Of a stretch of DNA of 6,199 bases, positions 1 through 5,155 are shown piece by piece. Position numbers and translations under genes: made by a program. Origin of the DNA: Candidatus Pacearchaeota archaeon CG10_big_fil_rev_8_21_14_0_10_32_14 (GTDB lineage: Archaea; Nanobdellota; Nanobdellia; Pacearchaeales; GW2011-AR1); the NCBI GenBank assembly GCA_002763085.1, contig PFCY01000065.1:1-6199 (forward strand), read 5' to 3'. The notes below the pieces were generated by a model that did no database searches, was not told the origin of the DNA, and saw nothing but the letters and a program-made list of their open reading frames with translations. Each line of letters begins with the position of its first letter. Position 1 is the stretch's first letter.

Positions 1-31
1 TTTAAGCTTTTTTGGTGCTAAAATGCACTAA

Positions 32-625
32 TCACCTAAAATTAAAGATATTGAAAAATCTAATCAGACAATAATAGCTCTAGAAAAAAAAATCTATAAT
101 TCAAGAGGCATCTTAAATGATAAAGATAGAGACTTTTCAATATCAAATCCCTCTTCATTTCAAGCTACAATCCCCTCAACTCTAAATACTATTTCTTTAT
201 TCCTGGTTGCAATAGCAGCAATATCTTTACTTGCCGGAGCGGTCGGAATTGCAAATACAATGTTTACTTCGGTACTCGAAAAGACAAAAGAGATTGGAAT
301 TATGAAAGCAATAGGTGCAAGGAATAAAGACATATTGATGATTTTCATTTTGAATGCTGCCCTAATCGGATTCGTCGGAGGATGTGGTGGAATTATTCTC
401 GGGGTTATTTTTTCATTGATGATAGGATCATCGTCAGGAATTTCTGCAAGTGGTGCAGCGGGAGGTCCAAGAGGAATCAACTCTCTTTTTTCAAATTCAA
501 TCGTCACTCCGGAAATTATTCTCTTTGCATTATTATTTTCGATATCAATTGGAATTATAGCAGGAGCAATTCCCGCATATCGCGCATCAAGATTAAAACC
601 TGTTGATGCATTGCGGTATGAATGA
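32..625 (+). CDS. ABC transporter permease, MacB/FtsX type, 5'-truncated C-terminal part
   Basis: This is the C-terminal 197 codons of a membrane permease that works with an ATP-binding partner, as in MacB/LolC-type exporters. Residues are numbered from the first open codon at 32. Residues 1-50 look like the end of the extracytoplasmic domain, with the typical DFSISNP stretch at about 34-40. Three membrane segments follow at about 54-77, 101-131 and 161-181. The loop after the first contains the family-typical EKTKEIGIMKAIGA, which couples to the ATPase. The protein ends in PAYRASRLKPVDALRYE, the usual terminus of this family. The first ATG in this frame (260) lies inside the first membrane helix and is not a real start. 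Stops occur upstream in all three frames (3-5, 19-21, 29-31), so the 5' part is frameshifted or the sequence edge is wrong. The family call is strong. The substrate is unknown. Confidence 0.88.
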   Translation, partial: SPKIKDIEKSNQTIIALEKKIYNSRGILNDKDRDFSISNPSSFQATIPSTLNTISLFLVAIAAISLLAGAVGIANTMFTSVLEKTKEIGIMKAIGARNKDILMIFILNAALIGFVGGCGGIILGVIFSLMIGSSSGISASGAAGGPRGINSLFSNSIVTPEIILFALLFSISIGIIAGAIPAYRASRLKPVDALRYE

Positions 626-649
626 GAATGGAACATCAATCCATCTTAC

Positions 650-657
650 TTATAAAG
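650..657 (+). promoter_or_regulatory. TATA-like promoter element for the LTxxQ protein gene
   Basis: TTATAAAG lies 25 bases after the permease stop. Initiation about 26 bases downstream of its centre would fall near 678-681, giving a leader of about 30 bases that carries the SD at 695-702. The prediction rests on archaeal spacing rules only. Confidence 0.5.
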
Positions 658-694
658 AATTTTTATTTTTTCATATCATGAAACAAATAGATAC

Positions 695-702
695 AAGGAG
701 GT
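695..702 (+). promoter_or_regulatory. Strong Shine-Dalgarno site fixing the start at 710
   Basis: AAGGAGGT is a near-perfect SD, seven bases before the ATG at 710. It fixes the start of the exported LTxxQ protein and contrasts with the leaderless gene that follows. Confidence 0.85.
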
Positions 703-709
703 AAAAAAA

Positions 710-1138
710 ATGAACGTAAAACGAACTTTAGTTGTGCTTGGAGTTACTTTTATCCTCGGAGTTCTTCTAGTTAGCGCAATATCTGCGAGCGGATTTGGAT
801 TTGGTAAAGGTTTTAACAAAAATCTAACGCCAGAAGAACAAACTGCACTTCAAGAACAACACTATGCGATTCGAAATGCGATTGAAGAAGAAGACTTTGA
901 AACCTGGAAAACTCTTATGAATGAGCGAATTGAATTAATGCAATCTGAAATAACTCAAGAAAATTTCGATGCAATTATTCAACAACATCAGCAAATGCAA
1001 GAATTCCATGAAGCAATGCAAGAAGTTAGAGAAACAGGAGATTATTCAAGAGTTGAACATCTTCAAGAAGAGTACGGAATAGAATTTCCTGGAAAAGGCT
1101 ATGGCAGAGGAATGCATAGAATGATGTTTTCCAATTAA
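710..1138 (+). CDS. Small exported LTxxQ-motif protein (Spy/CpxP/ZraP-like), function unknown
   Basis: This is a 142-residue protein. Residues 1-26 form a signal peptide, with lysine and arginine followed by a hydrophobic core and a likely cut after the SAISA segment. The mature part is helical and rich in Gln and Glu, and begins with LTPEEQ (39-44), which resembles the LTxxQ motif of periplasmic Spy/CpxP/ZraP proteins. It has five His (51, 93, 100, 117, 136) and many Met, including a basic, Gly-rich tail with MHRMM at 135-139. These residues could bind metal, which would fit the copper genes nearby, but that is inference. Spy-family proteins act as extracytoplasmic chaperones or metal-stress buffers; the match here rests on one short motif and composition. 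The gene has its own TATA box and a strong SD, and T-rich DNA follows the stop. Export is well supported; the family is a moderate call. Confidence 0.8.
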   Translation: MNVKRTLVVLGVTFILGVLLVSAISASGFGFGKGFNKNLTPEEQTALQEQHYAIRNAIEEEDFETWKTLMNERIELMQSEITQENFDAIIQQHQQMQEFHEAMQEVRETGDYSRVEHLQEEYGIEFPGKGYGRGMHRMMFSN

Positions 1139-1148
1139 AAATTAATTA

Positions 1149-1185
1149 TTTTTTTATTCTATAAATGGACGATTGATCCATTTTT
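1149..1185 (+). terminator. T-run and hairpin after the LTxxQ protein gene
   Basis: A run of seven T begins 11 bases after the stop codon (1149-1155). It is followed by a 7-bp inverted repeat, AAATGGA (1163-1169) and TCCATTT (1177-1183), with a 7-base loop, and more T to 1185. Archaeal RNA polymerase terminates at T-runs, so this probably ends the transcript. The hairpin may be incidental. Confidence 0.5.
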
Positions 1186-1199
1186 AACCTCTAGAAACC

Positions 1200-1207
1200 T
1201 TTATATC
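1200..1207 (+). promoter_or_regulatory. TATA box (with purine-rich BRE-like flank) of the C39-like peptidase gene
   Basis: TTTATATC is centred about 25-26 bases before the ATG at 1229 and is preceded by AGAAAC, a plausible TFB recognition element. No SD lies between box and start codon. The transcript is therefore predicted to begin at or next to the ATG and to be leaderless. Confidence 0.65.
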
Positions 1208-1228
1208 CTCGATAATTTTATTTATTCT

Positions 1229-1690
1229 ATGAACATCCCATATTACAAACAAGAAACCTCTTACACGTGTGGAGCGGCATGTATGAGAATGTTTCTAGAA
1301 AGCGTTGGAATAAAAAAATCTGAAAGACAAATAGAAAAATTGCTAGGGACAAATAAAGTCAGAGGTACCTGGCATAGAGATTTTTCAAGATTAGCTGAAA
1401 GATATAAATTAAATCACGTCACTAAACGAAACTCCTCCATAGAGATGATGAAATATTATCATAAAAAAGGATATACCCTTATCGTTAGTTACTTCAATAA
1501 AAAAGAAAACGACGGCCATTACGCAATCCTAAGAAAAATAGATAAAGAATATATCTACTTCTACGATCCTTTATCTGGACCGGATCACAAATATAAACTA
1601 ACAACTTTCAAAAATATTTGGTATAGCGATCCAAAAGGTGACAACGAAAAGCGATGGTTCTTCGCAGTAATGGATTCTAATGGAAAATGA
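1229..1690 (+). CDS. Stand-alone C39-like (papain-fold) cysteine peptidase
   Basis: This 153-residue protein starts with YYKQETSYTCGAACM, the standard opening of peptidase C39-like domains. Cys14 is the predicted nucleophile and Gln8, six residues before it, the oxyanion-hole residue. The catalytic His is His97 in NDGHYAIL, and the third residue is Asp113 in YFYDPLSG. The triad is complete and correctly spaced, so an active enzyme is likely. In bacteria the domain is best known as the leader peptidase fused to bacteriocin ABC exporters. Here it is alone, without a membrane segment, signal peptide or transporter, so it is a cytoplasmic or housekeeping-type member whose substrate is unknown. 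Absence of an SD and a TATA box about 25 bases upstream indicate a leaderless mRNA. Convergent genes follow after a hairpin. It could also be a catalytic domain recruited for processing small peptides; nothing here settles that. Confidence 0.85.
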   Translation: MNIPYYKQETSYTCGAACMRMFLESVGIKKSERQIEKLLGTNKVRGTWHRDFSRLAERYKLNHVTKRNSSIEMMKYYHKKGYTLIVSYFNKKENDGHYAILRKIDKEYIYFYDPLSGPDHKYKLTTFKNIWYSDPKGDNEKRWFFAVMDSNGK

Positions 1691-1700
1691 TTTTAAGCGA

Positions 1701-1726
1701 AGAAATAATTATATTTTTTTATTTCT
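1701..1726. terminator. Palindromic T-rich hairpin between convergent genes (likely bidirectional terminator)
   Basis: An 8-bp inverted repeat, AGAAATAA (1701-1708) and TTATTTCT (1719-1726), encloses a T-rich loop with seven T in a row at 1714-1720. It lies between the rightward peptidase gene and the leftward small ORF, whose stop codon it touches. The T-run suits termination of the rightward transcript. The symmetric stem could serve both directions. Confidence 0.5.
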
Positions 1727-1908
1727 CAATTTTTATTTAATTTTTCTTCTCTCTTAGTTTTCTGTTTTTCAAATTCGTCTATTTGTTTTTGCCAGTAATC
1801 AATCAAAAAATCATTATCTCCAGAATATTCCTTTATCTTTTCTTTATGTATTTCAATTTGCCGCTCAAAACTTTACATAGATTTTTCTATCTTTTTCTTC
1901 TTGCCCAT
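1726..1908 (-). pseudogene. Small charged coiled-coil-like ORF overlapping the AbrB-MNT gene, interrupted by TAA at codon 12
   Basis: Reading from the ATG at 1908 gives MGKKKKIEKSM, then TAA (1873-1875), then 48 further open codons to TGA at 1726-1728. The rest begins SFERQIEIHKEKIKEYSG and ends with a Lys/Glu-rich tail, including an aromatic DYW patch. The 61-codon frame looks coding throughout: charged heptad-like spacing, a natural basic N-terminus, and no other stop. It overlaps the 3' end of the nucleotidyltransferase gene by 22 bases, typical of a translationally coupled partner. No ATG, GTG or good TTG start follows the TAA near its beginning. The stop could come from a single substitution in a Lys, Glu or Gln codon, so it may be a recent pseudogene or a base error. 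The family is not known to me. An antitoxin-like or accessory role is inferred only from position. Confidence 0.55.
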
Positions 1909-2666
1909 CTTTTATGCGTTCCTAAATTAACTTCAATATAATTTATTAATTTTTCCGCTATATCAATTGAAATTTCGCTTTGAGGTTTTTTATTATTCTT
2001 TATCTCAATATAATTTTTATAAATATCTAAAGAACCTCCTATTTTATTTATTAATGCTTGAAGTCCGCTCGTTGACCATCTTTTATTTTTTATGATAGAA
2101 TTTATGATATAAACGCTCCTTAAATTTAAGACTAGAGAATATGCTAACGAACTCTCAGATACTCTTTTATTTTCAAGTTTATCTAGTTTTATAGATTCCT
2201 TGCAAACATTAAGGGCCGATTCTACAGAATGGAAATAAAAATCCAAATTTTTTCTTGTAAGGGCAATTTTACTATAACTCTTAAGAAGACTCTCATTTAA
2301 TAAAGTTTTTGCCTCTATTATCATCGGTAAAAGGGGTAATGCGTTTTGATGAATCGTTTCTAAAAGTTTATCTTTAGATATTAATATTAAATTATACTTA
2401 CCTTGTTCAATTCTTTTATTAGTTTTATTTGTAACTACTAATATGTCTACGTCACTGTTGCTTGTTTCATCTCCTCTTCCATAGCTACCAACAATGTATA
2501 TTCCTTCTATATCTTTAAGAAATTCTGACAAAATTTCGAACAATTCTTTTTCAATATTAATTGGTTTTTCAATTAATTCAACTCTTGCCATTCCATTTAA
2601 CCATTCTTTTGGAAGGATTATGCCTGCTGAATTTCCAACTTTGACAATCGGTTTTATTAATTCCAT
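1887..2666 (-). CDS. AbrB-like domain fused to minimal nucleotidyltransferase (MNT) and helical C-terminal region
   Basis: This 259-residue protein has three parts. Residues 1-35 contain VKVGNSAGIILPKEWL, the signature of SpoVT-AbrB/MazE swapped-hairpin DNA-binding domains. Residues about 38-105 form a minimal nucleotidyltransferase: GSYGRG at 60-65 followed by D72 and D74 (the GS...DxD motif) that bind metal and nucleotide. The third acidic residue usual in the family is not obvious; Asn92 sits where it might be expected. Residues about 130-259 are helical and basic at the end. They may be HEPN-like, as MNT proteins often pair with HEPN toxins, but the typical Rx4-6H motif is absent; R183 with N189 is the nearest. 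MNT proteins in such pairs modify or neutralise HEPN toxins. Here regulator and enzyme are on one chain. The ATG at 2666 fits a leaderless mRNA and is preceded by twin palindromes, suggesting autoregulation. Domain calls are strong for AbrB and MNT, weak for HEPN. Confidence 0.88.
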   Translation of the reverse strand: MELIKPIVKVGNSAGIILPKEWLNGMARVELIEKPINIEKELFEILSEFLKDIEGIYIVGSYGRGDETSNSDVDILVVTNKTNKRIEQGKYNLILISKDKLLETIHQNALPLLPMIIEAKTLLNESLLKSYSKIALTRKNLDFYFHSVESALNVCKESIKLDKLENKRVSESSLAYSLVLNLRSVYIINSIIKNKRWSTSGLQALINKIGGSLDIYKNYIEIKNNKKPQSEISIDIAEKLINYIEVNLGTHKRWARRKR

Positions 2667-2686
2667 GTTATAACAATGTTATAACA
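2666..2686. promoter_or_regulatory. Tandem palindromic operator for the AbrB-MNT gene
   Basis: Two copies of the perfect 10-bp palindrome TGTTATAACA lie at 2666-2675 and 2677-2686, separated by one A, so their centres are 11 bp apart, one helical turn. They fill the space between the TATA box and the ATG and overlap the start codon by one base. A bound dimer or tetramer would block initiation. The AbrB-like N-terminus of the adjacent protein is the obvious candidate binder, as AbrB/MazE proteins commonly repress their own genes. Confidence 0.65.
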
Positions 2687-2688
2687 GT

Positions 2689-2696
2689 TATTTAAA
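2689..2696 (-). promoter_or_regulatory. TATA box of the AbrB-MNT gene
   Basis: TTTAAATA on the minus strand is centred about 27 bases before the ATG at 2666, which places initiation at the start codon. No SD is present. The gene can therefore be transcribed independently of the copper ATPase gene 73 bases upstream. Confidence 0.6.
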
Positions 2697-2739
2697 GCTT
2701 TGTATTTAATTTTCGTCGTAGAAAATTTCACCAACCCTT

Positions 2740-4743
2740 TCAAATCCTTTTCCTTCTCAACAAGTTTGCATTTGTCACAACTGTGATTGAAGAAGCTGCC
2801 ATAGCCATCTCTGCAAACACTGGATGAAGAAGTCCCATTATCGCTAAAGGGATAGCAACAACATTATAAGCAAACGCCCAAAATAAATTCTGTTTTATTT
2901 TTTTGAATGTAGCTTTACTTAAATTAATAGATTGAGTTACCGCCACGAGGCTTCCCGTCGTCAAAACAATATCGCCTGCCTCTATCGCAATATCTGTTCC
3001 AGTTCCCATTGCAATTCCCACATTCGCCTGTTTCAACGCCGGCGCATCATTGATGCCATCTCCCGCAAACGCAACAAATCCATACTTTTGTTGTAACTTT
3101 TTAACTTCATTAGATTTATCCTCCGGAAGAACATTAGCAATAACCATTTTAATTCCAACTTGTTTTGCTATTGCCTTTGCCGTCGGTTCGTTATCTCCAG
3201 TTATCATAACAGTTTTATATCCTGCTTTATGAAGAAGAGCTAAAGCTCTTTTAGAATCATCTTTAATCGCGTCGGCAACCGCTAAAACCCCAACAATTTT
3301 TTTGTTCTTAGAAACAATCATTGTAGTTTTACCTTCACTTTCATATTTTGAAATATCTTTTTCAAACTCTTTTATAGAAATATTTTCTTCAGTCATCAAC
3401 CTTCTATTTCCTATAACAATCCTGTCATTGCCAATAAACCCTTCAACTCCTCTTCCACGCAGAGTTGTAAATTTAGTAACTTTACCGTATGATTTTATGT
3501 TTTTATCCTCACAATATTTTACAATAGATTTAGCAAGTGGATGTTCACTTAAACTTTCTAAACTCCCTGCAAGAGTCAAAAATTCTTTTTCTGAATTTTT
3601 TCCGTATGAAACATCAGTAACTTCCGGTTTTCCCTTTGTTATAGTTCCAGTTTTATCAAAGACCACGACTTTTACATCTTTCATAGTTTGGATTGCTTCA
3701 CCTCGACGAATTAAAATTCCCTTCTTTGCCCCCATACCACTTCCAACAGTTAAAGCAATTGGCGTAGCTAAACCTAAAGAGCAAGGACAAGATATTACTA
3801 AAACTGATATCGCAGCAGCGAGAGCAAAACTCAGATCGCCTGTAAAATACATCCAGACTGCAAATGTCACGATTGTTATAAACAAAATCGCAGGAACAAA
3901 AATAGAAGTTATTTTATCCGCAAGTTTTTGTATTGGAACTTTAGTTCCTTGAGCTTCCTCAACTAATTGGATGATATGTGAAAGGAAAGTATCGCCCCCA
4001 ACCTTTGTCGCTTTAACATATAAAATTCCGTCTTGATTTAATGTCGCACCTATAACTAACGATCCCTTCATTTTATCAACTGGAAGACTTTCCCCAGATA
4101 TCATAGATTCATCGACGCTCGATTCTCCTTTAACAACACCACCATCAGTTGGGATTTTTTCTCCAGGTTTTATTATGATTACATCTCCGACTTTTATTTC
4201 TGAAATATCGACCATAATTTCTTTTCCATCTTTTTCAATTCGAGCTTGTTTAGCGCCCAACTCCAGCAATTTTCTTATCTCTGCTCCAGCTCTTCCCCTT
4301 GCTTTTGATTCAATATATTTTCCAGTTATAAAAATTGCCATAATCATTCCAGCAATTCCTGCGTAGTTTTCTATTTCCATAAAAAATACCAAAACTCCCG
4401 TCAGCCAAGCTATAACTGTTCCAAGACCGATTAAAGAATCCATATTAAAATAAAATGTAAAAAAACCTCGCAGACCAGATTTCAGCGTCGAGCCACCGAC
4501 AATAAAAACTACGGGAAAAGATAAAACGAGAATTACGAATCTCATCGTCATTTCATCAAACATCATAAGTTTGAATAAAGGTAGTATATACATTACAATA
4601 ATCAATGGAATTGTGATTACCCAAGCCCAAATTAATTTTTTCTTCCACATATTTATTTCCATTTCTTCTGGCGTTTGCTCGTGATTATGCTCTTGATGTT
4701 TTTGATTACGGTTCATTTTATATCTATTATTTTTTCGTTTCAT
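2740..4743 (-). CDS. copA: Copper-exporting P1B-1-type ATPase, CopA-like, lacking its own HMA domain
   Basis: This 667-residue membrane pump drives Cu(I) out of the cytoplasm using ATP. The actuator domain carries SGES (216-219). The sixth membrane helix has CPC (319-321), in the variant form CPCSLGLATP, where Ala is more usual after CPC. The phosphorylation site is D363 in DKTGTITKG; the nucleotide domain has H401-P402, and the hinge GDGINDAP is at 561-568. YN (626-627) and MAASS (648-652) in the last two helices are the P1B-1 metal-site signature, favouring Cu(I) over Zn or Cd. Eight membrane segments are expected, at about 36-56, 68-85, 105-122, 126-142, 280-300, 305-328, 617-640 and 642-660. 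In place of the usual fused HMA domain there is a short His-containing tail (HQEHNHE at 16-22). The HMA function is supplied by the gene just upstream, 20 bases away. No SD precedes the ATG at 4743, so translation may depend on coupling; Met10 and Met28 are possible alternative starts. Confidence 0.95.
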   Translation of the reverse strand: MKRKNNRYKMNRNQKHQEHNHEQTPEEMEINMWKKKLIWAWVITIPLIIVMYILPLFKLMMFDEMTMRFVILVLSFPVVFIVGGSTLKSGLRGFFTFYFNMDSLIGLGTVIAWLTGVLVFFMEIENYAGIAGMIMAIFITGKYIESKARGRAGAEIRKLLELGAKQARIEKDGKEIMVDISEIKVGDVIIIKPGEKIPTDGGVVKGESSVDESMISGESLPVDKMKGSLVIGATLNQDGILYVKATKVGGDTFLSHIIQLVEEAQGTKVPIQKLADKITSIFVPAILFITIVTFAVWMYFTGDLSFALAAAISVLVISCPCSLGLATPIALTVGSGMGAKKGILIRRGEAIQTMKDVKVVVFDKTGTITKGKPEVTDVSYGKNSEKEFLTLAGSLESLSEHPLAKSIVKYCEDKNIKSYGKVTKFTTLRGRGVEGFIGNDRIVIGNRRLMTEENISIKEFEKDISKYESEGKTTMIVSKNKKIVGVLAVADAIKDDSKRALALLHKAGYKTVMITGDNEPTAKAIAKQVGIKMVIANVLPEDKSNEVKKLQQKYGFVAFAGDGINDAPALKQANVGIAMGTGTDIAIEAGDIVLTTGSLVAVTQSINLSKATFKKIKQNLFWAFAYNVVAIPLAIMGLLHPVFAEMAMAASSITVVTNANLLRRKRI

Positions 4744-4763
4744 TTTGTGATGTTTTTCTGTTT

Positions 4764-4982
4764 TTAGTTTTCTATTTTTGAAACTTTGTATCCAGCTCGT
4801 GCAATTGCTTGTTTCATCGCTTCTTCGCTAACATTATCGTCAGCTTCGACAAGCGCCTTTCTTGTCATCATACTTACACTTGCACTTTTCAAGCCAGGAA
4901 TTTTTTTCAAACTTCGTTCTATATTTCCCGCGCAAGAAGCGCAATGCATCCCCTCAACAGTTAATTTAATTTTTTTTGTCAT
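4764..4982 (-). CDS. copZ: CopZ-like copper chaperone (single HMA domain)
   Basis: This 72-residue protein is a complete ferredoxin-like HMA domain and nothing else. GMHCASC at 11-17 supplies the Cu(I)-binding pair Cys14 and Cys17, and Tyr65 in the AGYKV loop is typical of copper chaperones. It would carry Cu(I) in the cytoplasm and hand it to the downstream pump. A perfect SD (4989-4995) fixes the ATG at 4982. It sits between the Cys-rich small gene, whose stop codon overlaps this SD, and the ATPase gene, with 20 bases between. The ATPase lacks an HMA domain, so this gene can be read as the detached metal-binding domain of the pump. The copper specificity is inferred from the motif and neighbour. 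Confidence 0.93.
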   Translation of the reverse strand: MTKKIKLTVEGMHCASCAGNIERSLKKIPGLKSASVSMMTRKALVEADDNVSEEAMKQAIARAGYKVSKIEN

Positions 4983-4988
4983 TCTTTT

Positions 4989-4995
4989 CCTCCTT
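4989..4995 (-). promoter_or_regulatory. Shine-Dalgarno site of the copZ-like gene, overlapping the preceding stop codon
   Basis: AAGGAGG on the minus strand lies six bases before the ATG at 4982. Its first two bases are also the last two of the TAA stop (4994-4996) of the Cys-rich small gene. Ribosomes terminating there would be positioned to reinitiate. Confidence 0.85.
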
Positions 4996-5155
4996 ATACT
5001 TTTTTAATTGAGTGTTTAATTATCTCAATATTGCAACTTTTGTACTCTTTACACCATGATTCGCATTTCTCAGCAAACAATTTTGTTTCGTAAAACATAA
5101 AACATTCGTTGCATTGATAGCAAGTCTTTCCATTAATTAATTTCTTACTTACCAC
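4994..5155 (-). CDS. 53-residue Cys-rich putative metal-binding protein, GTG start
   Basis: From the GTG at 5155 an uninterrupted frame encodes 53 residues, ending in TAA at 4994-4996. Six cysteines occur: a CxxCxxC cluster (12, 15, 18), then 31 and 35 in CESWC, and 41 in KSCN, plus His48. The pattern suggests a small zinc-ribbon-like or copper-binding fold in the cytoplasm; there is no signal peptide. The start is set by three facts: GTG overlaps the preceding TAG by one base (TAGTG), a GGGGGAG SD-like site lies six bases before it, and the upstream stop blocks extension. Its stop overlaps the SD of the chaperone gene, so it is embedded in the operon. Its length and GTG start make it easy to miss. 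A role in copper sensing, storage or delivery is inferred from Cys content and neighbours. I cannot name its family with certainty. Confidence 0.82.
   Translation of the reverse strand: MVSKKLINGKTCYQCNECFMFYETKLFAEKCESWCKEYKSCNIEIIKHSIKKV

Noticed and set aside
260..262. ATG at 260 as start of a 121-residue protein
   Set aside because: The open frame continues 76 codons upstream with family-typical sequence, and the ATG falls inside a membrane helix.
160..639. Long open frame of 159 codons on the minus strand opposite the permease
   Set aside because: It is the antisense of a clearly conserved permease sequence, has no start signal and no recognisable protein character.
1229..1690. Bacteriocin leader peptidase/exporter
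   Set aside because: Only the peptidase domain is present, with no membrane or ATPase domain and no precursor peptide in the window.
1873..1875. Programmed readthrough or recoding of the TAA in the small ORF
   Set aside because: Known archaeal recoding for pyrrolysine uses TAG, not TAA, and no stimulatory structure is visible; a substitution or base error is simpler.
2708..2727. 7-bp inverted repeat AATTTTC/GAAAATT between ATPase and AbrB-MNT genes as a terminator
   Set aside because: The stem is almost all A-T with a 6-base loop and no U-run follows in the leftward transcript, so it is too weak to call.
3302..3952. 216-codon forward frame, with shorter ones at 3050-3232 and 4175-4366
   Set aside because: All lie opposite the copper ATPase, whose motifs are complete on the other strand; they are antisense shadows of its codon pattern.
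4786..5007. 73-codon forward frame opposite the HMA gene
   Set aside because: It mirrors the antisense of the conserved chaperone and has no SD or promoter.
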